Assembly (NCBI RefSeq): GCF_000002985.6 | Contig: NC_003279.8 | Span: 11,160,001 to 11,224,000 of the forward strand | Direction of reading: 5' to 3' | Source of the DNA: Caenorhabditis elegans | Taxonomy: Eukaryota; Nematoda; Chromadorea; Rhabditida; Rhabditidae | DNA length: 64,000 nt | In this document: positions 34,300 to 46,985 of the stretch, one piece after another | Layout of the letters: each line of letters starts with the position of its first letter | Numbering within the stretch: position 1 is the first letter of the stretch | Position numbers and translations under genes: made by a program | Notes under the pieces: generated by a model | The model's database searches: none | The model's input: the letters and a program-made list of their open reading frames with translations, nothing else | What the model was told of the DNA's origin: nothing

Positions 34300-34715
34300 T
34301 TTGCTGATTTATTAGCTCGTACCCGGTTAGCCTCTACCAGCTTCTACAGTTCCAAGCCTTCATCGGAAATTCATTGCAAATATGTTGTAGTTTGTAGTGT
34401 GAACCTTGTAGTTCGTAGTCCGCAAGACGTCAGCCTCACTGCGACCCCTATATAATTATATATGTGTGGCAGCTCTTTGTGATAAAGTTCGTAGCTTGTA
34501 AATCTTCCCAAACATCTTCTTCGGCATCGGAAATCCATTGCAAATATGTTGTAGTTTGTAGTTTTGAACCTTGTAGTTTGTAGTCTGCTAGCCTCAACCA
34601 AAAGTGGTGGTCCATCGAACGTCATACATCTCCTAAAATTCACTTCCAGCCTTTTGTAGTTTGTAGTGTGAACCTTGTAGTTTGTAGTCCGTCAGCCTCT
34701 ACCATTGCTTGTTTC
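34300..34715. repeat. Duplicated block with GTAGTTTGTAG modules
   Basis: ATTGCAAATATGTTGTAGTT preceded by CATCGGAAAT occurs at about 34360 and 34530, each followed by GAACCTTGTAG(T) and GTCAGCCTC or GCTAGCCTC. A third partial copy is at 34655-34700. Confidence 0.75.
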
Positions 34716-34719
34716 AGCC

Positions 34720-35530
34720 CAGATTGGACTTAAAGTTCAAGTCTTCCCCCTCTTAAAAATCGACCAATCGTTTTCAAGTTCGTTTCATCTCTCGACATAC
34801 ACTTGAAAAAAGTAGCAGCCCAACCACGAAAAAACTGCAAGACGTACACACAAAAAGTGGTCAAAAAAGGAGCGAAGGGGGCACCGGACTTTGGTCTTCT
34901 TCTTCGCCTTCTTCCTTCTGTCGTTTTTTTCTTCTTCTTTCCAACATCATCTAACACAGCAGCAGCATCAGCAGAAACGGCCAATCTACTTATAGCCCGA
35001 AAAACGTTTTGCTCTACAGTGTCAGTCACGAGAGGGTGGTGTGCGCAGATCTCTAAAACCGCGCCGAAAAGGAAAAAAGACAGAAAGAGAGAGAGACAGA
35101 AAGAAAGTCTATTTTCCAACCCGCACTGTCGGGCATACTTCTTGTGAAAACGGACTGTTTGCTCACTGAGCAACTCTCCGTACCTTCACCGAAAAGAGCA
35201 CCGTACAGGAATGAGGGGCAGAGATGGTGAGAGCAAATATTATAGAAAGAACCCCTTTCGCGGTGTCTTGCACTGCGCAAGCCCCTCACCTCGTGTATGT
35301 GCTTCGCTTAAACTTTTCCGAGATTCTTCACCTGTAAATTTATTATATCGATCGATAAGAGCCGGTCGAATTTGCTGAAACTACAGTAACTGTGACCTAC
35401 CGTAACCGGCAGATCTGAAAGCCTGAACTTCAATCTGTAGTCTGTAGAAATCCGTAGAAAATAGTACAGCTTGGAAATATACCTAGTCTGCAAATTTGAT
35501 GCGGAACCTCTGAAGATTACTGGAACGGCA
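34720..35530. other. Non-repetitive island
   Basis: Non-repetitive sequence of higher complexity with a CT/GA-rich stretch near 35075-35110. I see no supportable reading frame across splice sites. It may be regulatory. Confidence 0.35.
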
Positions 35531-36070
35531 ATACTGAGGCTTCCATGGTAGGCAGGTGGAGGCCTGCCTGCTGGCTTTTTATCTATTTTCTGAGGCGTCA
35601 GGCAGGCTTAAGGTCAGGCAGACAGGCGTTTTCACGCCTACGTGGAAGCTGTAGGCAAAACGCTTAAAATTTTTGGAAAACCAAAAAATAATGCCGAAAA
35701 TTTGGTAATTTTCCGGCGAATCGGTAAACCGAAACATTGCTCAAAACGGAAATTTCCGGCAAATCGGCAAAGCGTCAAATTGCCAGATTTGAAAATTTCC
35801 GGCAAACCGACAAAATGGCGGAACTCAAAAATTCCGGCAAACCGGTAATTTGCCGAAAATTAAATTTTCCGGCGAATCGGTAAATCGACAAATTGCCGGA
35901 ATTGAAAATTCCCGGCAAATCTGCAAACCGGCAAATTGCCGAAATTTAAAAATTCCTGCAAATCGACAAGTTGCCGGAATTAAAAATTTCCGGAAAATCA
36001 GCAAACCGGCAATTTGCCGAAAATGAAATTCTCCGGAAAATCGGCATTCCGGCAAAGCGGCAGCCTGGCT
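35530..36070. repeat. GGCAGGC repeat followed by a GCCGG-type array
   Basis: 35545-35640 holds GTAGGCAGGTGGAGGCCTGC-type dispersed repeat sequence. 35690-36070 is another CCGGCAAATCGGC array. Confidence 0.7.
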
Positions 36071-36079
36071 CAATCAGCC

Positions 36080-37540
36080 GCCTGTCAATAAGTTCGGCAA
36101 CCAGCTGAATTTTGCTGAAACTCTAAACCCTGTAATATTACCTGAACCAGATTCAGCAGTCCTGGATTATCTGGAATTCCAAAAAGTTATCGGTTTTGGC
36201 TCAGTCCGCTGCCCTAGCTGAAACTGTACGTAGAATTTCCGGTGATCACAGAACGTTCGCCCTTTCGTCAAAACAGTCACGTTTCTGGTTGCCTCAAGTA
36301 CACCCCAATCTATCTGTCATCGGCCAAGTTCTGGTAAGTACATCTGGCTGGAATGTTTGTTTTTGTGAAGTGAAATGAGACTATTTTGCAGCAGCAGCAG
36401 CAGCAGAAGACTAGAGTCTTCTTGAAGTCCCAGTGAGTAGGCCGCCGCACACCATCGCCCTTCTCTGTTGCACACAGTTATAGTGGCGCGAGGTCTCGCG
36501 CAACGTCGGCCGCAGTGCACAGAGTGTGATAGTGCGGGGGCGGGGGTGGTGTGCCCTATTCGCGCCTCGCCTTCGTGGAAGTTCAAGTACTGAAAATTGT
36601 CCAGCATTTTCAGTCTTCACTTGTCACATTCACTTTCACCTCTTCCCGAGAGACAACACAGTCTCTATCTATCTCTTATCATTACCCCTGAAACGAGGAG
36701 ATAATGAATTTTCGGCGGGAAATAGCACACGAATCCCGAGAGATATAGACAACAGCTTATCTATAATGGGGCGATGTCTTCTTCAGGTCTTCCGAATACA
36801 CCCTCTGACCGACATATTTTCAGAGAATCTTCTCGTTTTTTCTCTATTTCTCTATCCCTCTCTCGCTCCCTCATCAGTTGCGAATTAGGGTCGAGAACCG
36901 AACCGCTACTGTTTTTCGGTGTATTGGGTTTTCTCTGTTGTGTTGTAGATGTTTTCCTCTCGAGACCCTAGAACATCTGGAAATCTGGAAATCTGGAAAT
37001 CTGGAAATGTGGAAATCCAAGCGAAATTCCAGTTCTTCCAGCAGCAGTAGGCGGAAGGTCAGTGGAAACGGTTGCCTCCACTGCAGCCGCCGCCGATTTC
37101 CGATTTGACCCAGATTTCGGTTGGCTGCTGATCATGTTGCTAGCATGCATGTGTGTTGTTTCCAAACCAGTTGAGAACCACCATTATTGCCCCCTTCCGC
37201 AATCCCCCGCGCTTTTCACTCTTTATACGGGCGGGCTGACACTCGGCTGACACTGGTGACCCACTAAAATCTGTTGTGTGGATTCCTTTGTCTCCTTCTG
37301 GGCTGCTGCTTTTTTTGTGGCTATCCTGGCTGACACCCGGCTTTTCCTGTAAGCTTTTGGTCTTGCTAAGGAGATTTTTAAGATTTTTCAAAAATTTGGA
37401 ATCCTATGATCTTGGGCTCAGATCAGCAGGGCTTTTTTTACGTGAAGTTTCTGAAAGTCCTAGGATCCTAAGATCTAGAAGCTTCAGCAAATCTCTTTGA
37501 AGCTAGCCGAGCTTAGTTTTCAATAACCAGGGGTTTGCGG
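36080..37540. other. Non-repetitive island with CAG run and CTGGAAAT repeat
   Basis: It includes a CAG triplet run at about 36391-36410, a short tandem CTGGAAAT repeat at 36972-37014, and a strong GTAAGT donor-like site at 36333 following an open 144-base stretch. No partner exon was found, so no gene is called. Confidence 0.35.
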
Positions 37541-37899
37541 AAAATGATTTTTCCAGCAAATCGTGAAATTGCCGGAATTGAAATGTCCGGCAAACCGGCA
37601 AATTGTGCCTTTGCACATTTTTTTTGGACATTTTAGAATTACAATTTTAATCGGCAAATTGCACGCATCCTATGAATGTTCCTACATCTATTTTGAAAAG
37701 TAAGCCTAATTCAATTTATTGAACATTTCCGGCAAATTGGCAAACCGACAAAAGGAATTGAATTTTTTTGGAAAATCAGCAAACCGGCAATTTGCTGAAA
37801 ATGACATTTTCCGGCAAATTGGCAAAACGGCAAATTGCCGAAAATGAAAACTTCAGAATTGGGCTTCTGAGAACTTTTCCTGCAAAAGTCCTCTCTGAA

Positions 37900-38990
37900 A
37901 CTTTTTTTTGAGCTTTTGCACTTTTCTCTAGAAATTATCGGCAATGTTCAGTTTTCGGTAGCTTTTGAACTTTTCCTATGTAATCTAGTGCTCCCGAAGC
38001 TTCAGAATTGCGCTTTCGTAAACTTTTCCTGGAAATTCAGCCAATTTTTTTCCTGTAAAATCGAAAGTCTAAGAATTTACAGCTCCTGGAGCTTCAGGGC
38101 TTGAGTTTCGAGGTTCTTTTTCTGCACAATCAGTCATTTTCAAATTTTCCCTTTTTCTGAAAATGCTCCCGACAATTTCCAGCCAAAAACCGGCACTGCA
38201 GTGGTCAGATAAGCTGATTACACCACAGAAAAGGGTAGTGGAAATGCTCTCTGGAAAAGAGCCGGGGGTATTTTATGAGCCCCATCATTCCACCAGTTGC
38301 CCTGGCTCGAAATCTGACCTCTTAAACCTTTGGGGTTTACAGCGGGAGAGCCTTCTGCTCTCACTCACTCTCTGTGATCCAGGAGATGAAGAAGAGATTT
38401 GTGGTCCCCCGCTGCAGCTCACTCTTCTTTTTTACTCGATTTATCTGTTTCTTGTTTCTTTCAATTTTGTCCAGCAGCTTTAAGTTTCTCGCTTCTTCAA
38501 GTAAAAGAGCACAAGAAATGCTGAAATAAATGCACTTTCCTCAAGCGATTTCATCTATTCTCTATGATTTTTATTCGGCTTTGCTAGAAAAAAATAGAGC
38601 TAGAAGGGACGGAAGGGCTCAAATTTCGCAGCGGCAGCAGCAGTGGCAGAAGGACTCTGTGAGCCATGAAAGATTGGCGGAGGCAACGAGGGACCCCGTC
38701 AGACGTGGAGAGTACCCCTTTCCCCCCCAACAACCACACTGAAACTCGCCCCGCACCGCGGTGTGGTGGTGGCCGAAAAGCGAGTGGGGCTCCCCTATTA
38801 TAAACTTTGTCATGTGTCCGTTTTTGGATGTGTTGTGTTGGCTGGTTTGGGGCACCCGCTGTTTGTGTAGTGCAGCAGTAGCAGCAGTAGCAGAGAGTGC
38901 AGTTTTTCTTTTCTCTCTTTTTTGATGCGGCTTCTGCTGAAAATGTATTTATTGCTCCGCTTGCTCTTTTGATGTGGAACAATTTTTCCC
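37900..38990. other. Non-repetitive island
   Basis: 38160-38480 is open for 106 codons on the + strand and relatively GC-rich, and 38580-38990 is open on the - strand. Neither shows a recognisable protein or convincing splice partners. The island may be regulatory or a noncoding exon. Confidence 0.3.
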
Positions 38991-39039
38991 CGCTTACTAG
39001 GATTACTGTAATCTAGGCAATACGGTGGCCTGAAAATTT

Positions 39040-41660
39040 GACCAAATTTTTAAATTATCGGCAGCTTGCAAAGTTATCGATTTCCGACGATTTCTCAATT
39101 TTCCAAAATTGAGTAGTTGCCAATTTTCGACAACTTACATAACATTTCATAAGCTTCTGTAATTTTTTGTTAAATTCTAACTTTGTAGACTTGCCAGAAT
39201 GTCCTTGTTAACAGATTTTGACAATTTCCGCGAATTGCCGAATTTAGTCAAATTTGGCAATTTACCAAAACTAGATAGTTGCCAATTTTTGGCAAATTTC
39301 AAAGAAATGCACAGATTGAGCCTGCGATTTTCTTCAATTTCCAACTTTAAAAACTGTCAAAAATACTCTGCTTTTCGGCAAACCAACAATTTCCGCAAAT
39401 TTCCAAAGTCTCCATTTTTGGCAAATTTTAGAAAACTGCATAGATTGAGATAATGTGATTTTCTGATATTTCCAGCTCTGGAAGTTTTCAAAAATAGTCC
39501 GGTTCCCAACTCTCGGCAACTCGTTTTTCCAGAGAATTTCTAATTTCCAACTCTGGAAATTTTTTGAAAAGCGTCGATTTTCTCATTTTTCAACAATTTA
39601 AACAAAAAATTGCAATATTGAAGTTTTGTAATTTTCCTTGACGTCCAACATTTTTTTTTTTGAAATTCTAATTTTTGGAATTTTTCCAAAACCAGCTGTT
39701 TTCTGAACTTCTGCTAATCTCCGTACTCTTTTAATTTTTAAGAATTGTCGATTTTTTTTCTCAACTTCTCCTAAAAACTGTAATATGTGAATTCTCGAAC
39801 ATTTTCATTCATTTCTCTAGTAGTATCGTCGGTTATCATTATCATCATGCCACGTGATATCGAAATTTACAGTATCCTTTTCAGTTTTGGTTTTTTTTTT
39901 TAATTTTCTCTAACAATTTTCAAGTTTTTTGATTTTTTTATTGCCGATTAGCCGATCTGCCGGAAATTTGCAATTGAATTTTTTTTTCAAATTTCAAAAC
40001 CGTGCCTTTTTGAAATTTTTTTCCGTTCTCTTAAGAGATTTTCATAGAATTTGCTTACTTTTCAAATCAGATGCAATTGACGAATTTTTTCTTCCACAAT
40101 ATTTTTCTGATGGCCGAATTTTCTCATTTTCCAGGCCATGCCCACTGATTGTTCCGAGTTCTTCCGAGCCCAATTTCCGAGTTATCGAAATGTTTCGAAA
40201 TTTTTTATACAATTATCATAGTTCAAAATTCCCAATTCAAAAGCTATACTAATTTTTATAGAGTGGCCGAGTTAAAGTTTTCTAGGCCATGAGAATTTTG
40301 CAGTCTACATTATCTCTGAAACACCCCCTCAATTATTACCTCATTCTCTGCCACGTCATCACGATGTGCTCTCTTCGAGATATATAATTGCGCAAGAGGT
40401 CAGCCAACCCGCACACATACATACACACACACTGTAATCCTCCCATAGGGGCTTTCGTGCAGTCATACATAACAGCGACCAACGAGAAAAAGGCGAATAT
40501 CTGCAATTCGAGGTCATTTCCTATCTTTCTCTCTTGTTTGACACTATATCCACTTTCCATCGTCACCACCGGAAGACCAGGTATCTGTTGCTGAAAACGG
40601 ACATTTCTCGTTCTTCTGTACGTGTTTTTTTTTCATTTCTCTAAACTTCTTTTTTTCCCCGAGAGAATCTCTGATCAAATTCGCCGTTTTTGAATGATTG
40701 ATCTCCTCGATTCGATTGATCTGATCATCACAGCGGCGTTATCAAGAGAGTTTTGTTGTTTGTTCTGAAATGATCACCCCGGACAACGTCTTTTTGTCAG
40801 GTGTTTGGCTCTCATTAGAGATGTGAAATTGAATATCACATTGGGAGCAGCTTCTGGTCAGTAGGCTCAATGTAGCTAATCTCCTCGATTTTCACACGTG
40901 CTGCCCGAAGCTTAACTTCAGGTTTTCGGTAGTTAAAGCCTAGAGGGCCAAATAGTCTAATTGTCTAAAAAATCCAAGTTTCCGATTTCTGCCAATTTAC
41001 CAAAATTGCCGAATTTCTCGTTTCTGCCAATTTACCAAAATTGCCAAATTTCTCGTTTTTGGCAATTTTCAAAAATTGCCAAGTTTCCGATTTCTGCCAA
41101 TTTACCAAAATTGCCGAATTTCTCGTTTTTGACAATTTTCAAAAATTGCCGAATTTTTCGGTTTTGGCAATTTATCAAAATTGCCGAATTTCTCGGTTTT
41201 GGCAATTTACCATAATTGCCGAATTTCTCGTTTTTGGCAATTTACCAAAATTGCCGAATTGCTCTTTTTTGGTCATTTCTAAAAATAGCCAAAGTCCTTA
41301 TTTTTGGCAATTTACTAAAATTGAGTAGTTGCAAATTTTCGGCAACTTTACAAAAATTGCACACATCGAAAGCCTGTGATTTTTTTTAAATCTCCAACTT
41401 TTAGAGACTTTCCAAAATGCCAAAATGTAAAAATTTCGGCAATTTTCAAAAATAGCCAAAACTCTCCTTTTTGGCAATTTACGAAAATTTAATAGTTCCC
41501 ATACTTCGGCAATTTTCAGAAAATTGCACAAATTTTTAAAAAATGTTCAGAATTTTGGGCAACTTGGCGTTTTTTAAAAATTGCCCAATTTCCCACTGTC
41601 CGGCAAGTTGCAAGTTCTCGATTTCCGGCAATTTTTGAGAATTGCCGAATTTCCCAGAAA
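39040..41660. repeat. GGCAATTTACCAAAATTGCC repeats, with a minisatellite at 40960-41330
   Basis: At 40960-41330 a 36-bp unit (AAAATTGCCGAATTTCTCGT and then TTTTGGCAATTTACC) is repeated about ten times. Looser copies occur at 39050-39540 and 41400-41660. It is distinct from the GCCGG arrays. The stretch 40290-40930 between them is non-repetitive. Confidence 0.8.
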
Positions 41661-42049
41661 TTCACCAAAAAACCCCACAACTTGAAAATCGGGCCTTTTT
41701 TCGTAATTTTCAATTTTGTAATTTTTCGAATTTTTGGAGATTTCCAAAATCACCTATTTTCTGACCTTACCTAAGAAATTTCAAAGCTTAAAACTTTCAA
41801 GCCGACTTGTAAGCTTGAAAAAGCCATGCAAATGGCCTGAAATAGTCTTGTGAGCTGAGAAATTTTTATATCTCAACATCAGTCGTAGCCTGAAAGCCTT
41901 ATAGATATGTGGCCTCAAGCCGTCTTAAACCCAAGAAAAATTGGCTAGAAACTGCAGCCTAGGCAGGCCTTCGGCCTGAATCTATTCAAGGCCTAAAGCT
42001 TGAAAGCTCATTTCCAGACCAACTTCCTGCTGCTGATTTCAAATTTTCG

Positions 42050-43690
42050 AAGCGTTTCGCCGTTTTGTTTGAAATCGAATTAGTCTTTCTTCTCCACTCT
42101 CTCTCTCTCTACGTCAATCTAAAACTTTTTGTCATTTTCTCCGCACTCGACCTCCTCCGAATGTTTGCAATAAATTTTGTGCACACCCCACCGCGCCGTC
42201 GCATCTAGAAATACCGAAATACCGTGTGCTGGTGCGCAGACCCAGTTCAAACAATTTCAGTAGCAGCAGCAGTCATTTGTCCCTTCACATACGACCCGCT
42301 GCTGCTGCTGCTTCCCGCACAGAAATAGTACTGGGTGTCTAAGACGCTGAGAAGCAGCGAGAGGTCACCCAGCCCCCCGAAACGCCCGGGTGGTCTCCCT
42401 CTTTATCCCCCCGCGCGGAGAATAAAGGATGGCGAGGTAGTGTGGGATTTGAAGAGAGCACCCACAGAAACAGAGAGAGGTCAGAGAGAGAGAGAGACAT
42501 ATTCTGCCCTTTCCAGCAGCAATCCAGTTGCACTCTCCCTCCCTCTTTCTTTGTATCTGACCCTCTCCCTCTTCTACCTAACTCGAATCAACCGTAAAGG
42601 TACCCCATCGGTATGTGCTGAGAGCGCGAGGGGACGTCCTTGTGCGTGTGTGTACGTATGTCTGTACCCTCCGAACTGTAGATGGTATCTCGTCACTGCT
42701 GATCGCCGCTGTATATCCAGCCAAATAGAGGTTGACAGTGATGGAGGAAAGAGGAACAATTGGGGTGAATGATGGAGGCATAATCGGTTCGCGGGTTTGG
42801 GTTGAGTTTTCAGAGTGGGCCTGAAAGAGAGCTGGGCTTCATTTTCGGACGATTGTGAACGTATAGACCAAAAATGAGCAACGAATTTCCTAATGAAACA
42901 AAAAATTTATCATAAAAATTTTTTATGGCGGTCCGAAATTCGAAAATTCGAGATTTGAGCTAAAATCAGTGTAATTTTTTCAAAATTTTTTCAAAATTTC
43001 TTGAAGTTGTTGCAAGAAGATTTGCAGAGCTCCGGCTCTGACGAGCTCTGGTCTGGGAATCTGGTCTGTGAAAGCAAGCTGGATCCTGGATCTTGACCTG
43101 TAAAAGCCTACATGTCTTACCAGGTTCCTTCTGAGACTCATTAGCCCGATGTTGTAATTACAGCAGCCCCTTTATCTCATCGATGCCATCTGTTTCCAGT
43201 CCGACAACACCACCCACATATCCTAATCCCGCACACAAACCCTCTCTGGGAACGTTCTTCTAGAAACAAAGACATCTGTCCTTCATCCAGAGGCTGTGTG
43301 TGTGGCACTTGACAATGGTTGATGGGGGTCTTTCAGACCCATTTCTCCTCGCCAGATGGTCTTTGCCTCTGTGCTTCTCTCTCTCTCTCTGTCTCTGCTG
43401 ACAGATCTCCCTTGTCTCTTTCTCTCTTCACATCCCATTGGTTCTCACTTGCACATTGCACTCATTTCCCTCTCTCTCTCCATCTCTTTCACAACCATCC
43501 ACATATTTTGTGAGCGGTGGGGGAACTACCACCACCACCCGCCCCGTTTGCCCTTCTACAAACGACCACGCATGGCCTTCCAGACTTCTCTAACACCACC
43601 AAAAGTAGTAGTACGTAGCAGTCAGTCAGTGCGAGCGGAGAGGGGGTCCTCCATGTTCTTAGAAGATGTGTGTGGTGGCTACTGACCTTG
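42050..43690. other. Non-repetitive CT-rich islands upstream of zinc-finger gene A
   Basis: CT runs lie at 42095-42110 and 43375-43400. A CAG/CTG inverted triplet repeat lies at 42261-42312 (AGCAGCAGCAG..CTGCTGCTGCTGCT). There is no convincing coding exon. The texture resembles Caenorhabditis promoter DNA. Confidence 0.4.
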
Positions 43691-43774
43691 TGTTGTGGAA
43701 TTACGGAGGCAGCAGCTACCTGTTTTATGCGAGTAGCAATTTTCCGGGTTTAGCACACTTTTGTAGTTGTTTTT

Positions 43775-44170
43775 TGTCAGAGTGGCCCATTTCGATTTGA
43801 TCTACGTCGAGATCTACAAAAATTGCGGGAGTTGAGAGGCAGAGTTCTCAACTGATTTTTGGTAAAAAATTCCCGCATTTTTTGTAGATCAAACCGTGAT
43901 GGGACAGCCTTACCGCCATTTATGAGCCCTGTTATTTCTAAGAATTTTAGGATTTCAGTAACTTTTGTAGTTTGTCGTGTTTTTGAGACTCTTGGATCTC
44001 CGTTTCCCATTTATTAAAACCTTTTAGTCTGTTTTGTTTAGCCCATTCCGGTTTGATCTACGTCGAGATCTACAAAAATTGCGGGAGTTGAGATGCAGAG
44101 TTCTCAGCTGTTTTCGCATGGTAATTCCCTCATTTTTTGTAGATCAAACCGTGATGGGACAGCCTGACCG
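43775..44170. mobile_element. Two more copies of the palindromic MITE family
   Basis: 43775-43914 (TGTCAGAGTGGCCCATTTCG..GTAGATCAAACCGTGATGGG) and about 44035-44168 share both termini and inner arms with the copies near 24-25 kb. The two are close relatives of each other (GATCTACGTCGAGATCTACA). Confidence 0.8.
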
Positions 44171-46417
44171 CGATTTATAAGCTCTGTTATTTCTAAGAAT
44201 CTTCTGATTTTTGTAACTTTTGTAGTTTGTGTTCGTTGTAGTTTGTAGTTTGTAGCACTTTTCCCTATTTTTCAGCTAGTTTTGCTTTTGTGAAAATCCG
44301 CTTTTTTTCGCGCATTTCTGTATTGGCCTAATTCCGTCTTGAAATCTTGATATACCTTATCTTGCGTATGTAGTTTGTAGTTTGTAGTTTGTAGTCTAAG
44401 CCTCAACCATTCTCACGATTTCTTGTAGTCATAACTTTGCAACTTTTTCTTGATTTTCATCAATTTTCACCAGATTTTAGCAATTTTTTTCCGAAAAAAT
44501 TTTTGAATTTCTAGACCCCCTCCTCCCTTATTAATGATCTCACGTTGCCTTGAAACGGACGCCTGGTGGTGCTCCGGAAATGTGAAAGTTACGGCCTTTT
44601 TGCTCTTTCTTGCCCCTCTGCTCCCTCTAGCATCCTCACACTGCTGGACAGGTCAGCAGCAGGAGCGGCTCTGACAGAAGCACATCTGCTTCTTCTGCTT
44701 CTCATTCTCCGCCGCCGCCGCTCCCCCCACCCTGCCTAACAACCTACATTTGCATATGATGGGAGGGGACCCGTCGGACAAGCGACTCACTAAAATTCAC
44801 ACTATTTCCATTTGACCATTCGGTTGAAGGGAAGAGCCGACGGCCGCGGAGCCGGCTGTTGTGTTTTTTCGACGGGCTCCGGAGCCCGAAGGCTCTGATG
44901 AATGGTTAAAGTTAGATGATGATGGGCTGGGGGGGAATGGGGGATTAAGCAGCTTTAAGGAGGAATGATGAAATTGGCGCCGAAAAAGAGCACTACAAAA
45001 ACTACAAATTTTTTGAGCCTCAACCAATTTTCATTTGAGCTCGATTCCAGCATCGACTTCTGTAGTTGCGTGAGGTTTTGAGAAACTCAATTTTTGAGCA
45101 AACCTCAACCAAAGTTTCTACTGGGAATTACTAGACACCTAGCTGAGACCCTGTTTTTGGTGAAGCCGAGACTACAAACTGCAATGTTTGTTGGCCTCAA
45201 CCATTTTTACTTTTAGACAACTCGAGAATCCGGTATTTGGGCTACAAACTACAAAGTTTGGGGTATGCGGCAATTTGCCGGTTTGCTGATTTGCCGGAAA
45301 TTTTCAATTCCGGCAATTTTACCAATTTGCCGATTTGCCGAAAACCGGAAGCCCCTGGTACAAACTATTAAGTTTGGTTAGCCTAATCTTGTCGGAATTT
45401 TTCTGAAGCATCAGTTACAGGTAGCAAACCTACCGTGACGATTTGCATCTGAGTGACTACAAACTACAAAACTAGTTAGCCTCAACCAATGTGCAAAAAA
45501 TCTCCCTCGAATCTTTCGACATCTTCTCGGAAATTTTAGACACATACACTAAAAACGTGTGTGTGTTGGTAATTCGGTGATGTCGTTGTCTCTCTAAAAA
45601 CGGACGGTGTGGTGGTGGGGGCCACCTTGAAGGTCACCCGTACAGAAAAACGGGAGTGTCGGTGGGCGCCGGGCACCGTCCCGTCCGTCTATCCATCCGT
45701 GAGTAGGAGAGTGTCATCATTGAATTCAGCTGCGCCTGAATTGCAGAGAAAAATTGTGTGTCGTCCTTGAACGCGCGGGGGGCTGGTGTCTCTGCAATCT
45801 CTCTCTCTCGCAGTTTGTGATGAATTTCAAGAAATTTGGCATATGTTCTCTGAGTAATACTGGGTCCTTTTTCGCTTTTCAGAGGTACTTGACCTTCACC
45901 CATTCAGTTCGGACCCCCCTATTCAGTGAGAAAATTGTAGGTTTTGTAGAGGTCCAAACATACCTATTTTGAATAATCTACGGATTTTCTGATAGTTTGA
46001 GCTGAAAATTAGGGTTTTTATAAGCTCGGAATGTATTTTTTTAAAGAATTTTTCAATTCAAAATTGATTTACCTATCCTGACATATTGTGCTGTTTTAGG
46101 AAAAAAAATTAGCTTACCTCCCAGTTTTCGACCTTTATTTTCCACATTTCCCATTACAGATTGCTGTTTTCATCTTGAAATTTTTGGGTTTTGACTAGAA
46201 AATTGATTTTTCCAGCTTAATTCTGGGTTCTTCTCTACATTTTCACTTAATTTCCACTATTTTCCACAGTTTTCGCACTGTTTTTCAATTTTTTCTCCGC
46301 TTGAAATTCTCGAAATTTGAATAGAAATTTGATTTTTTGCGGCTAAATTCTTCATTTTTTCTCACTACATTTTTCCCGTAATTTCCCAATTTTATTTTGC
46401 ATTTTTCACGTGGTTTC
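44170..46417. other. Spacer with repeat modules and two small islands
   Basis: GTAGTTTGTAG / TTGAGGCT modules lie at 44220-44410, 44990-45250 and 45370-45490, with a short GCCGG array at 45265-45345. Islands at 44550-44980 and 45540-45960 are non-repetitive, the second with CTCTCTCTC. The 90-codon - strand frame at 45634-45903 has no recognisable domain and was not called. Confidence 0.4.
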
Positions 46418-46549
46418 AGGCTGTCCCTTTCGGTTTGATCTACGTTGATCTACAAGAAATTGCATGGTTAAGAACGTGCTAATGTCACATTTTTTGAGCA
46501 AAAAAAAACCCGCATTTTTTGTAGATCAAACCGTAATGGGACGGCCTGG
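46418..46549. mobile_element. Palindromic MITE copy near zinc-finger gene A
   Basis: CAGGCTGTCCCTTTCGGTTT..GTAGATCAAACCGTAATGGG and then ACGGCCTGG, the same family as at 23991-24121. Confidence 0.75.
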
Positions 46550-46985
46550 CAACACGTGATTTTCCAAATTTTCTGCTCCCGATTTTCCAGTAATTTCCCT
46601 TCCAAAAATCGAATTTTTCCATTAATTTTGAGCTATTTCTATAATTTTTAGGCTAGAAATTTGTTTCGAAACGCATTTTTTCACTAAAAAATTTCTCTAA
46701 AATTTGTAATTTTTTTTCGAATTTCCGCAGAAATTACACTTTCTCCGAAATTTTTATGTTGGAATTTTGCTCCCAAAAACTCAATTTTTGAAAAATTCAA
46801 ATTTTCAATACTTCCCTGCCATTTCTCTAATTCCGTGCATTTTTCCACCTTTTTCCACCGATTTTTTTTCTAAAAACCTCCCTTAAAATCAAAAATCCGG
46901 CTAATTTTTCCCAATTTTCAGCCAAAAATTAGACTAGAATACCATCAACCACCACCTACACCACCATCACCATCATCAAGAACAA

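Larger units (their letters stand above)
26134..46985. other. Gene desert of about 21 kb: repeat arrays alternating with CT-rich islands
   Basis: I could not assemble any multi-exon coding gene here on either strand. The sequence alternates between GCCGG-type arrays, AT-rich filler with GTAGTTTGTAG modules, and non-repetitive islands (about 28080-28560, 30880-31280, 34720-35530, 36080-37500, 37900-38990, 40290-40930, 42050-43690, 44550-44980, 45540-45960). It could be upstream regulatory DNA or a long 5' intron of zinc-finger gene A, which starts at its right edge. Confidence 0.6.

Noticed and set aside
34730..35173. 147-codon - frame with a Leu/Phe/Ser-rich stretch
   Set aside because: The low-complexity stretch comes from an AGAAAGAGAGAGACAGAAAG run; no start or splice support.
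38163..38483. 106-codon + frame in the desert
   Set aside because: No recognisable domain and no convincing splice partners; kept only as an island description.
40960..41330. Regularly spaced repeats resembling a CRISPR array
   Set aside because: Units are contiguous, without unique spacers of fixed length, and the genome is eukaryotic; it is a minisatellite.
45634..45903. 90-codon - frame (starts MGEGQVPLKSEKG)
   Set aside because: Composition is reasonable but there is no family match, and CT-rich DNA plus missing splice partners make it unsupported.
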